From: an uncultured Anaerotignum sp.
GTDB lineage: Bacteria > Bacillota > Clostridia > Lachnospirales > Anaerotignaceae
DNA: 9,834 bases
Direction of reading: 5' to 3'
NCBI GenBank assembly: GCA_910578425.1
Contig: CAJTQX010000061.1
Span: forward strand, 1-9,834
The translations under genes were made by a program, and so were the position numbers. Below are positions 1 through 6,434 of the stretch, in pieces. Each line of letters begins with the position of its first letter. Position 1 is the first letter of the stretch. The notes under the pieces were generated by a model. It had not been told where the DNA came from. It saw nothing but the letters and a program-made list of their open reading frames with translations, and searched no databases.

Positions 1-53
1 TGCTTGAATAATTTTAACCTATAAACTTTGTCTAACTTTTCGGGGGCACTTCA
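1..53 (+). mobile_element. Right end of an IS3-family-like insertion sequence (partial)
   Basis: Positions 29-53 read inward, on the minus strand, as TGAAGTGCCCCC followed by GAAAAGTTAGACA. From memory this resembles terminal repeats of the IS150/IS3 type (TG...CA ends, a C-run, then AAAAGTTAGACA). Upstream, positions 1-24 contain the last codons of an open frame (C-L-N-N-F-N-L, stop TAA at 22-24) lying where a transposase would end just inside the repeat. The rest of the element is outside the window, so neither the opposite repeat nor a target duplication can be seen. The family call rests on the terminal motif alone. Confidence 0.5.
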
Positions 54-268
54 TTGCTTCAGGGCTTTTTTGAGGGGCTACGGAAGCTTGCATCACAAAT
101 CACCCCAAAGGGATGCCGCCAAAGGCGGCACAAAGGGCAGCACTTTGCTTCCCATTGTACCACTTTGCCTGCCGCAAACCTAATCATCTGATGCCATTTA
201 TTTGATTATTTTCGGATATCCGACCAATTTGCGGACATTGGGCGGATATTGTTGTATATACAATTTTT
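54..268. other. Gene-free stretch with hairpins and palindromes
   Basis: I see no credible gene here. It contains a 7-bp GC hairpin TGCCGCC-AAA-GGCGGCA (114-130). Its right arm can instead pair, through GCGGCACAAAG (125-135), with CTTTG-CC-TGCCGC (163-175). CACTTTGC is repeated at 141-148 and 161-168. Further right are the perfect palindromes TCGGATATCCGA (212-223) and TTGTATATACAA (252-263) with CCAAT...ATTGG (224-241) between them. The stretch is the 3' flank of the minus-strand regulator and the flank of the putative IS end. None of the GC hairpins has a U-run on either strand, so no good terminator for the regulator is evident. Confidence 0.5.
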
Positions 269-1648
269 TTACAAATCGAATTTTTTCATCTTATAATTTA
301 GGCTTTGCGGTGTAATCCCCAATTTGATTGCTGCCTGCCTTTTTGAGGAGGAACTTCTAAGTGCTTCGCAGATGATCTCCCGCTCGCATTTTGACAGACA
401 TTCTTGCAGGTTTAATGTAGAGGCAGGAGTATTTTCAGTTTCTAAAAATTTCATGTGAAATTCAGAAAGTGAGGACAAATCAAGCTTTGAATGGCTATCT
501 GTCATGATAAACATACCTTCAATGATATTTTCCAGCTCCCGGACATTTCCTTTCCAGTTGTTTTGTACAAACATACTGTATACATCGTTTGAAATGGCTT
601 GGATATTTTTATTATACTTCGCATTGTATTTTTGAAGGAAAAATTTTATATCATCTTTCCGTTCCCGCAGCGGAGGAATAAAAATGCAAGCGGCAGAAAG
701 ACGATAGAACAGGTCTTCCCGCAGTGTGTTCTGCTCGATGCAAACCAGAGGATCTACGTTGATTGCTGCAACGATTCTGCAGGAAATGGGAATTTCCTTT
801 GTGCTGCCGACTTTGCGGATTTTTCTTTCTTGTATTGCGCGGAGAAGCTTGCTCTGGCAGTCGATATTCATGGAATTTAATTCATCTAAAAACAAGGTGC
901 CGTTTTGGGCTGCCTCAAATAAGCCTTCTGTATTTTGAGAACCGGTAAACGCACCTTTGACCGATCCAAAAAGAATGCTTTCCATAAGCGTGCTGGGAAT
1001 AGAGGCGTAGTTGATCGGCACGAATGGAAGCCCTTTACGGCTGTAATTATGCATGGCGCGCACAAAAAGCTCCTTTCCCGTGCCGGTTTCCCCGGTAATA
1101 AGAATATTTGCATCTGTCAGGCTGGCGTTTCTAGCTTCATCGATCGCTTTCAACATATGTTTATTTTTCCCAATAATATCATCGAAACCAAATTCCTCTT
1201 CGCTTTTTTCATGAGAAAAAGAATGCCGTTTTGCAGCCAGCACCTGCCTGATCAGTTTATCCAAAATAGTGACTTCATCAAGAATAGAAAACGAACCAAT
1301 ACATTCTGTTCCAGCCAGAATTGGGAAATAGCTTTGATAGAGTTCTACCGTTTCACCTTCAAGGTTTATATATTTGCTGCAATTTGACAGGATGGGTTTC
1401 TTGGTTTTCTGAACCCTCAAAAGATAGCTGTTTGCTTCTTTTGGGAATGTTTCTTTTGGCGTATACACTTCAGGAGGGGTTTTCCCGATTACGGCAGAGG
1501 AATCCATTGCTTCCAGTTCTGCCGCTATGCGGTTATATTCAAATATCGCTCCCATAGCATCAACCATGATTACACCAGATGAGATTTTATCCAGAACAGC
1601 CTTGTAACATTTTATTTTATTTTCCAGTGCTTTTCTGATTTCCTTCAA
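269..1648 (-). CDS. PAS-domain sigma-54-dependent transcriptional activator (RocR-like)
   Basis: This is a bacterial enhancer-binding protein that would hydrolyse ATP to open promoters held by sigma-54 RNA polymerase. With the TTG start at 1648 it has 459 residues. An N-terminal PAS-like sensor spans about 15-125. The AAA+ domain (about 155-385) has Walker A GETGTGKE at 186-193, the sigma-54 contact loop GAFTGS at 232-237 (usual GAFTGA, last Ala to Ser), Walker B TLFLDE at 251-256 and an arginine-finger region LREDLFYRL near 309-317. A Fis-type helix-turn-helix (SKRQAAIKLGITPQSLNYKM) closes the protein at about 435-454. The TTG at 1648 is preferred because GGGGGTGATC (1652-1661), nearly the full anti-16S match, sits just upstream. 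An in-frame TTG at 1663 would add five residues but lies upstream of that site. It is divergent from hutD and presumably activates that operon. The PAS ligand is unknown; a formimino compound, histidine or purine-related signal is a guess. Confidence 0.93.
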   Translation of the reverse strand: MKEIRKALENKIKCYKAVLDKISSGVIMVDAMGAIFEYNRIAAELEAMDSSAVIGKTPPEVYTPKETFPKEANSYLLRVQKTKKPILSNCSKYINLEGETVELYQSYFPILAGTECIGSFSILDEVTILDKLIRQVLAAKRHSFSHEKSEEEFGFDDIIGKNKHMLKAIDEARNASLTDANILITGETGTGKELFVRAMHNYSRKGLPFVPINYASIPSTLMESILFGSVKGAFTGSQNTEGLFEAAQNGTLFLDELNSMNIDCQSKLLRAIQERKIRKVGSTKEIPISCRIVAAINVDPLVCIEQNTLREDLFYRLSAACIFIPPLRERKDDIKFFLQKYNAKYNKNIQAISNDVYSMFVQNNWKGNVRELENIIEGMFIMTDSHSKLDLSSLSEFHMKFLETENTPASTLNLQECLSKCEREIICEALRSSSSKRQAAIKLGITPQSLNYKMKKFDL

Positions 1649-1651
1649 GCA

Positions 1652-1661
1652 GATCACCCCC
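1652..1661 (-). promoter_or_regulatory. Ribosome binding site fixing the regulator's TTG start
   Basis: On the minus strand GGGGGTGATC differs at one position from GGAGGTGATC, the complement of the 16S rRNA 3' end. It leaves 8 nt between the G-run and TTG at 1648-1646, which favours that start over the TTG at 1663. Confidence 0.7.
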
Positions 1662-1684
1662 AAAAATCATAGTTGTAAGTTGTA

Positions 1685-1714
1685 TTATATAAAGAAATTA
1701 TCTGAATTATATAA
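1685..1714. promoter_or_regulatory. Candidate activator binding sites (paired TTATATAA boxes)
   Basis: TTATATAA occurs at 1685-1692 and again at 1707-1714. Each octamer is its own reverse complement, and the two start exactly 22 bp apart, about two helical turns. They lie roughly 70-100 bp upstream of the expected sigma-54 start, the usual distance for enhancer sites of this activator class, in the only spacer between the regulator and its likely target. The assignment to the neighbouring activator is inferred from placement. The sites are AT-only, which limits confidence. Confidence 0.45.
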
Positions 1715-1724
1715 CATGGGTCAA
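1697..1724 (-). promoter_or_regulatory. Candidate sigma-A promoter of the regulator
   Basis: On the minus strand TTGACC (1724-1719) is followed after 16 bp by GATAAT (1702-1697). Each hexamer differs from the sigma-A consensus at one position. Transcription would start near 1690, giving a short leader before the TTG start. The right-hand TTATATAA box (1707-1714) lies in the spacer, so a protein bound there should interfere with this promoter. Confidence 0.45.
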
Positions 1725-1758
1725 AATAACACAAGAAAAATTTGAAAAACACAATGTA

Positions 1759-1774
1759 TGGCATGAAACTTGCT
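1759..1774 (+). promoter_or_regulatory. Sigma-54 (-24/-12) promoter of the hutD operon
   Basis: TGGCATGAAACTTGCT matches the sigma-54 consensus TGGCACG-N4-TTGCW except for T in place of C at one position. The invariant GG (1760-1761) and GC (1772-1773) have canonical spacing. Transcription would start near 1785, leaving about 45 nt before hutD. A sigma-54 activator gene is encoded immediately upstream on the other strand, which strongly supports the call. Confidence 0.85.
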
Positions 1775-1830
1775 CAAAATATTTGGTGCAGGGATAATGC
1801 ATAAGGACATTGTGAAGGAGGAATGGAGCA

Positions 1831-2442
1831 ATGAAAAAAACGGTCAAGGAAATACGGTCGGAAAATATTGCAAGAGGCACATGGTCAGGTGGCACAACAG
1901 CGGAATATCTCAGCTATCCGGAAGGGAGCACATTCGAGAAGCGTGATTTTTTATTCAGTATTTGTTCTGCTACGGTAGATTTGGAAAAATCAATATTTAC
2001 AGATTATACCGGTTATGACCGTGTGATTTTATCTTTAACAGAGCCGTATAGGCTTGTGCATGGGGATTCAGAGGAATACCGCTTGCGTCCATATCAGCCG
2101 CATGCTTTTGCAGGTGAGATGAAGACTATATCCTACGGGAAATATACAGATCTGAACCTTGTGATGGACAGGAAAAAATGCACAGGGGAAATGTATACGA
2201 TCCAGCTTATGCCACAGGGTGAATTTTACGGTTCTGCCGGATCAGGTAATGACAGTCTGATTATGACTGCAATCCTCTGCGCGGAAGGCGGGTGTACACT
2301 GTTTTTTGGAGAAACGGAATACATACTGAAACCAAGGGATATGGTTGCTGCCGAGCGAAAGCTGCTCAAGGAAGCGTTTTTCTGCAAGAACAATGGTACA
2401 GATCCGTGTCGATTGGTTGTTTGTGAAACGAGGACGAAATAA
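1831..2442 (+). CDS. hutD: HutD/Ves-family protein
   Basis: A 203-residue protein of the HutD family, small cupin-like barrel proteins found in many histidine-utilisation loci, with a proposed role in modulating pathway flux or regulation but no settled biochemical activity. Family features are the N-terminal W-S-G-G-T-T segment (about residues 18-23), the R-D-F-L-F-S-I strand (about 39-45), the F-x-x-Y-x-G-Y-D-R block (about 57-67) and the late G-x-x-x-D-L-N-L-V-M-D-R segment (about 104-114), which matches the usual D-F-N-V-M-x-R. AAGGAGG at 1815-1821 precedes the ATG at 1831. An earlier ATG (1823) gives only three codons. It is the first gene behind the sigma-54 promoter and ends inside the Shine-Dalgarno of the next gene. 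Its presence is the main pointer to histidine or formiminoglutamate metabolism. Confidence 0.85.
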   Translation: MKKTVKEIRSENIARGTWSGGTTAEYLSYPEGSTFEKRDFLFSICSATVDLEKSIFTDYTGYDRVILSLTEPYRLVHGDSEEYRLRPYQPHAFAGEMKTISYGKYTDLNLVMDRKKCTGEMYTIQLMPQGEFYGSAGSGNDSLIMTAILCAEGGCTLFFGETEYILKPRDMVAAERKLLKEAFFCKNNGTDPCRLVVCETRTK

Positions 2443-2455
2443 GGAGGACGAAAAA

Positions 2456-3082
2456 ATGAAGCTGGTTAATTTGAGAGTATCCAAGTATCTCGAGGTTCTG
2501 CGTTCCGATGCCCCTGCGCCTGGCGGCGGTTCAGTAAGCGCGCTTGCAGGAGCACAGGCGATGGCACTGGTGGCCATGATCTGCGATTTGACGATAGGCA
2601 ATGCCAAATATCAGGCGTCAGAAGAAACCTGCAAAGACGCAAAAACTAAGGCGGAAGCACTGCTTGAAAAATTTTCCGCCGCATTCGATAAAGATACAGA
2701 AGCATTCTACTTGGTTTCAAATGCGTATAAGATGCCAAAGGGAACGGAAGAAGAACGGGCAGCCAGAAGTGCGGCGATTGCCGCCGGTACGCTTGAAGCG
2801 ACAAAAGTGCCATTTGATGTGATGGAGATGCGTTGGGAAGGCATTGTGCTGATTCAAAAAATCGCGGGGAAAACAAATACAAATGCAGCCAGTGACCTAG
2901 GTGTCGCAATCCTAAACCTTGCTGCCGGAATGAAAGGCGCATGGTTGAATGTAAAGATCAATCTTCCGGGTATCAGGGATAAGGCATATGCGGAAAAGGT
3001 TTTGAATGAGGGACAGGAGTTGTGTGCCAGATGCGAAAAATTGGCGATGCAGCTGTTTGCGCAGACGGAGGAAGCCCTCTAA
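2456..3082 (+). CDS. Formimino-THF cyclodeaminase-like protein (FTCD_C family)
   Basis: A 208-residue stand-alone protein equivalent to the C-terminal half of formiminotransferase-cyclodeaminase. The family converts 5-formimino-THF to 5,10-methenyl-THF plus ammonia; some members are methenyl-THF cyclohydrolases instead. Visible signatures are A-P-A-P-G-G-G-S (19-26), the D-L-T-I-G-x-x-K-Y block (44-52), D-K-D-T-E-A-F (78-84), the Y-K-M-P-K turn (91-95), N-A-A-S-D-L-G (143-149) with a conserved Asp at 147, and L-N-V-K-I-N-L-P (164-171). The last block resembles the N-V-L-I-N-L segment of animal FTCD, so I favour cyclodeaminase over cyclohydrolase. The start is the ATG at 2456 behind AAGGAGG (2441-2447). 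The frame stays open upstream inside hutD, but that extension has no family similarity. No formiminotransferase domain is attached or adjacent. Confidence 0.85.
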   Translation: MKLVNLRVSKYLEVLRSDAPAPGGGSVSALAGAQAMALVAMICDLTIGNAKYQASEETCKDAKTKAEALLEKFSAAFDKDTEAFYLVSNAYKMPKGTEEERAARSAAIAAGTLEATKVPFDVMEMRWEGIVLIQKIAGKTNTNAASDLGVAILNLAAGMKGAWLNVKINLPGIRDKAYAEKVLNEGQELCARCEKLAMQLFAQTEEAL

Positions 3083-3188
3083 GGAAAGGCTCGAAATGGC
3101 GGTTTCCGCACAAAGGAAAGAAAAAACGAAAAAGTCACTTTTGTCAGCACTATTATTTTGAATAATATTTTTTGAGGAGGAAACAAAA
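3083..3188 (+). other. Intra-operon gap with an AT-only hairpin before fhs
   Basis: The 106-bp gap contains a perfect 7-bp stem TATTATT-TTG-AATAATA (3151-3167) followed by a short T-run that merges into the fhs Shine-Dalgarno. A stem made only of A-T pairs is too weak for a confident terminator. It could reduce read-through or shield an RNA end. No good promoter is evident; TTGTCA at 3141-3146 lacks a convincing -10 partner. Confidence 0.3.
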
Positions 3189-4865
3189 ATGGGAATCAAA
3201 ACGGATATTGAAATTGCACAGGAAGCGGCTCCGCTGAATATTACAGAGGTAGCCAGGCAATGCGGCATACACGAACAATATATTGAACAGTATGGCAAGT
3301 ACAAAGCAAAAATAGGTTTTCGTTTGCTTAAGGATATGGCGGATAAGCCAAATGGAAAACTGATATTAGTCACAGCGATTACGCCGACGCCCGCAGGAGA
3401 GGGAAAAACGACTACATCTGTAGGTTTGGCGGATGGGCTGAGAAGAATTGGGAAAAACGCAGTTGTTGCGCTGCGCGAACCTTCGCTTGGCCCGGTGTTT
3501 GGCGTCAAAGGCGGTGCAGCGGGAGGTGGTTATGCACAGGTGATCCCGATGGAGGATATCAACCTGCATTTTACGGGGGATTTCCATGCAATCGGCGCAG
3601 CGAACAATCTGCTTGCAGCAATGCTTGATAACCATATTCAGCAGGGAAATGTGCTGGGCATTGACGTAAAACAGATTACATGGAAACGAGCCGTCGATAT
3701 GAACGACAGACAGCTGCGCCATATTATAAATGGTCTTGGTGGGTGGATGCAGGGCGTTCCCCGTGAAGATGGTTTTGAAATTACGGTCGCTTCCGAGATT
3801 ATGGCAGTTTTGTGCCTTGCGAGTGACATTCTCGACTTAAAAGAACGTCTTGCGCGGATGATTGTTGCGTACACTTTTGAGGGCAGGCCGGTTACGGCGC
3901 ATGACCTGAAAGCGGAGGGCGCGATGGCGGCACTGCTGAAGGATTCACTGAAACCGAACCTTGTACAGACCATGGAAGGGACGCCCGCGTTTATTCATGG
4001 AGGCCCTTTTGCAAATATCGCGCATGGCTGCAATTCGGTCACAGCGACACGCATGGCACTGAAGCTAGGGGATTATGCCGTTACGGAGGCCGGCTTTGCC
4101 GCCGACCTGGGTGCGGAAAAGTTTATTGATATCAAATGCCGAATGGCAGGGCTGAAGCCTTCCGCAGTCGTAATCGTTGCAACGGTGCGTGCGCTGAAAT
4201 ATCATGACGGTGTGCCAAAAGCAGAACTGAACAGCGAGAATATGGAAGCGTTGGAAAAGGGTCTGCCCAATCTGCTCCAGCATGTGGACAATGTGAAGAA
4301 TGTGTATGGACTTCCATGCGTAGTTGCGATTAACGCATTTCCAACTGATACCGAAGCAGAACTGCACATGGTGGGGCAAAAGTGTGCGGAACTGGGGGTA
4401 AAGGCAGTGCTTTCCGAGGTTTGGGCAAAAGGCGGCGAAGGCAGCAGGGCGTTAGCCGAGGAGGTTGTCCGGCTCTGCGAGCAGCCCGATGATTTCGGTT
4501 TTACATATGGGCTTGAATGCACGATTGAGGAAAAGCTGGAGGCAATCTGCAAAAAGGTTTACCATGCAGATGGCGTTGTAATGACAGAAAATGCAAAGAA
4601 GCAGGCGGCGCAGCTGACAGCCCTTGGATTTGCACAGTTGCCGATTTGCATGGCTAAAACACAGTATTCTTTTTCTGATGACCCTGCGCTGATTGGTGCG
4701 CCGAGGGGCTTTACGGTAACTGTTCGCAACCTCAAGGTATCCGCCGGGGCAGGCTTCATTGTTGCATTAACCGGTGATATTATGACAATGCCGGGGTTGC
4801 CGAAGGTACCTTCTGCAGAAAAGATTGACGTAGATGAGAATGGGCGGATCACAGGATTATTTTAA
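3189..4865 (+). CDS. fhs: Formate--tetrahydrofolate ligase
   Basis: A full-length 558-residue cytoplasmic enzyme catalysing formate + ATP + THF to 10-formyl-THF + ADP + Pi. In organisms fermenting purines or histidine it is thought to run in reverse to make ATP. Family signatures are clear: the nucleotide-binding loop T-P-A-G-E-G-K-T-T (67-75), R-E-P-S-L-G-P-V-F-G-V-K-G-G (97-109), the G-G-G-Y-A-Q-V then H-F-T-G-D-F-H-A-I region (112-135), and V-A-T-V-R-A-L-K-Y-H-D-G (330-341), where the usual final H-G-G is H-D-G. The ATG at 3189 follows GAGGAGG (3174-3180). It sits between two FTCD_C paralogues, so the enzymes making and using 10-formyl-THF are side by side. The length and motifs leave little doubt about identity; the direction of flux is inferred. 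Confidence 0.97.
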   Translation: MGIKTDIEIAQEAAPLNITEVARQCGIHEQYIEQYGKYKAKIGFRLLKDMADKPNGKLILVTAITPTPAGEGKTTTSVGLADGLRRIGKNAVVALREPSLGPVFGVKGGAAGGGYAQVIPMEDINLHFTGDFHAIGAANNLLAAMLDNHIQQGNVLGIDVKQITWKRAVDMNDRQLRHIINGLGGWMQGVPREDGFEITVASEIMAVLCLASDILDLKERLARMIVAYTFEGRPVTAHDLKAEGAMAALLKDSLKPNLVQTMEGTPAFIHGGPFANIAHGCNSVTATRMALKLGDYAVTEAGFAADLGAEKFIDIKCRMAGLKPSAVVIVATVRALKYHDGVPKAELNSENMEALEKGLPNLLQHVDNVKNVYGLPCVVAINAFPTDTEAELHMVGQKCAELGVKAVLSEVWAKGGEGSRALAEEVVRLCEQPDDFGFTYGLECTIEEKLEAICKKVYHADGVVMTENAKKQAAQLTALGFAQLPICMAKTQYSFSDDPALIGAPRGFTVTVRNLKVSAGAGFIVALTGDIMTMPGLPKVPSAEKIDVDENGRITGLF

Positions 4866-4908
4866 TCCTCTGTGAGAAAGCCTGACGGTTTTTATCAAGG
4901 AGGAATAT

Positions 4909-5541
4909 ATGGAGGGAAAGCTGACAGAAAAAAGTTGCGCGAAATTTGCAGAAGCACTGGCATCAGAAGCTCCCGTACCAGGGGGCGGAGGAGCCGCCGC
5001 ACTCGTGGGCGCATATGGTGCGGCACTGTGCGCGATGGCAGGGAACCTGACGATAGGAAAGAAAAAATATATTTCCGTGAAAGAGGATATCAGGAAAGTG
5101 CTGGAAAGATGTGCTGTATGCCAAAAACGGCTGATTGAACTGGCAGACGAAGATGCGGCGGTGTTTGAACCTCTGGCGCAGGCATATTCTATCCCGAAGA
5201 ATGACCCGGAACGGGAAAACGTGCTGGAGAAAATGACGAAACAGGCTTGCCATGCGCCTTTGGAAATGATGGAAACATGTTGTGAAGTGATTGCGGTTTT
5301 GGAAGAAATGCTGGAAAAAGGGAACAGCATGCTGGTGTCAGATGTTGGCTGCGGGGCGTTATGCAGTGCGGCTGCCTTGGAAGCGGCAAGTATGAATGTT
5401 TTTGTAAATACCAGAACGCTACGGGACAGGGTGGCAGCAAAGGAAATAGAACAAAAGGCGGATTCTATGTTGGATACATATCTGGTGCGTGCACGGAAAG
5501 TGGCAGAAGAATCCATGGAACGGCTGAGGGACATGAGATAG
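4909..5541 (+). CDS. fchA: Methenyl-THF cyclohydrolase-like protein (FchA, FTCD_C family)
   Basis: A 210-residue second member of the FTCD_C family, clearly diverged from the first. It has A-P-V-P-G-G-G-G (21-28), N-L-T-I-G-K-K-K-Y (46-54), a D-E-D-A-A-V-F segment (80-86), M-L-V-S-D-V-G-C-G-A (141-150) with the conserved Asp at 145, and M-N-V-F-V-N-T-R-T-L-R-D-R (162-174). That last block, with N-V-F-[VI]-N-T in place of N-V-K-I-N-L, is what I recall in clostridial FchA-type cyclohydrolases. The likely reaction is 5,10-methenyl-THF + water to 10-formyl-THF. The adjacent FolD appears to lack cyclohydrolase residues, which supports this split. AAGGAGG (4897-4903) lies 5 nt before the ATG. A cyclodeaminase role cannot be excluded from sequence. 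Confidence 0.8.
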   Translation: MEGKLTEKSCAKFAEALASEAPVPGGGGAAALVGAYGAALCAMAGNLTIGKKKYISVKEDIRKVLERCAVCQKRLIELADEDAAVFEPLAQAYSIPKNDPERENVLEKMTKQACHAPLEMMETCCEVIAVLEEMLEKGNSMLVSDVGCGALCSAAALEAASMNVFVNTRTLRDRVAAKEIEQKADSMLDTYLVRARKVAEESMERLRDMR

Positions 5542-5585
5542 GAGATGCCTGATATAGCCGGAATAATTAAGGGAGGGCTGCGGCA

Positions 5586-6434
5586 ATGGTGATAAAAGGC
5601 TCAGACATTGCAAGACAAATGGAGAAAAATCTGCGGCAAGAGGTAACAAGGCTGAAGGAAAGGAAAATTATGCCGACAGCAGCTATAGTGCGTGTAGGAG
5701 AAAACCCAAGCTGCATTGTTTATGGCAGAAGTGCAGAGAAAAAACTGGAAGCGGTAGGTATTTCTGTGCGTCGGGTAGCCTTTCCGGGAGATATTGCGCA
5801 GGGAGCTTTTATGGAAGAATTTAAGAAAATCAATAACGATCCGGAAATACACGGGATTCTGCTACTGCGCCCGTTACCGCTGCATTTAGATGAAAAAGCG
5901 ATCAGTGCGGAGGTGAACCCCTTGAAAGATGTCGACGCAATCAGCCCTATGAATATGTATAAGGTGATGGCGGGAGATATCACAGCATTTTCGCCGTGTA
6001 CTCCGGAGGCGGTAATAGACATTATAGATTACCTTGGCATTGGTCTGGAAGGAAAAAAGGTGGCAATCATGGGTGCTAGCATGGTTGTTGGGTTGCCGCT
6101 GTTTTTGCTGATGCTGAACCGGAACGCTACATGCGTGCAGTGTCATATCCATACAAAGGATTTGGCAAAGGAATGCGGGGACGCAGAGATTGTTGTTGTA
6201 GCGGCGGGCAAACGCGGGTTAATTCGGTCAGAGCATATCGCGCCAAGGGCAATCGTGATTGACGTAGGAATCAATGTTGGGGAAGATGGCAGACTGTATG
6301 GCGATGTTTCCTTTGAGGAGGTTGTGCTTAAGGCTGGGTATATTACGCCAGTGCCAGGAGGGGTAGGGGCGGTTACGTCAGCGGTATTGGCTTCCCATGT
6401 AGTAAAGGCGGCGAAAATGCTTTATGCGGTATGA
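5586..6434 (+). CDS. folD: FolD-type methylene-THF dehydrogenase, probably without cyclohydrolase activity
   Basis: A 282-residue protein of the FolD family, of typical length. Bifunctional FolD interconverts methylene-, methenyl- and 10-formyl-THF using NADP. Here the fold is intact: Y46 in V-Y-G-R-S-A, R-P-L-P (95-98), K-D-V-D (114-117), S-P-C-T-P (136-140), the dinucleotide motif G-A-S-M-V-V-G-L-P (163-171) and P-G-G-V-G-A-V-T (257-264). The catalytic lysine expected four residues after Tyr (human K56, E. coli K54) is Ala50, and the glutamine of the usual V-Q-L-P-L-P is Leu94; both are tied to cyclohydrolase catalysis. The usual Arg of G-R-S is Ala164. It therefore looks like a dehydrogenase-only variant, as I recall for a Clostridia clade with A-x-K at this site. 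AAGGGAGG (5569-5576) precedes the ATG. Its last 11 bp overlap folC. Confidence 0.92.
   Translation: MVIKGSDIARQMEKNLRQEVTRLKERKIMPTAAIVRVGENPSCIVYGRSAEKKLEAVGISVRRVAFPGDIAQGAFMEEFKKINNDPEIHGILLLRPLPLHLDEKAISAEVNPLKDVDAISPMNMYKVMAGDITAFSPCTPEAVIDIIDYLGIGLEGKKVAIMGASMVVGLPLFLLMLNRNATCVQCHIHTKDLAKECGDAEIVVVAAGKRGLIRSEHIAPRAIVIDVGINVGEDGRLYGDVSFEEVVLKAGYITPVPGGVGAVTSAVLASHVVKAAKMLYAV

Noticed and set aside
3151..3175. Terminator between the first FTCD_C gene and fhs
   Set aside because: The stem is only A-T pairs and the T-run runs into the fhs ribosome site; operon continuity is more likely.
2912..3508. 198-codon minus-strand reading frame over the first FTCD_C gene and fhs
   Set aside because: It is antisense to the conserved P-loop region of fhs; its openness follows from the codon bias of the real gene.
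4857..5534. 225-codon minus-strand reading frame over fchA
   Set aside because: It lies antisense to a clear FTCD_C gene, its translation is low-complexity and matches no family I know, and it has no ribosome site context.
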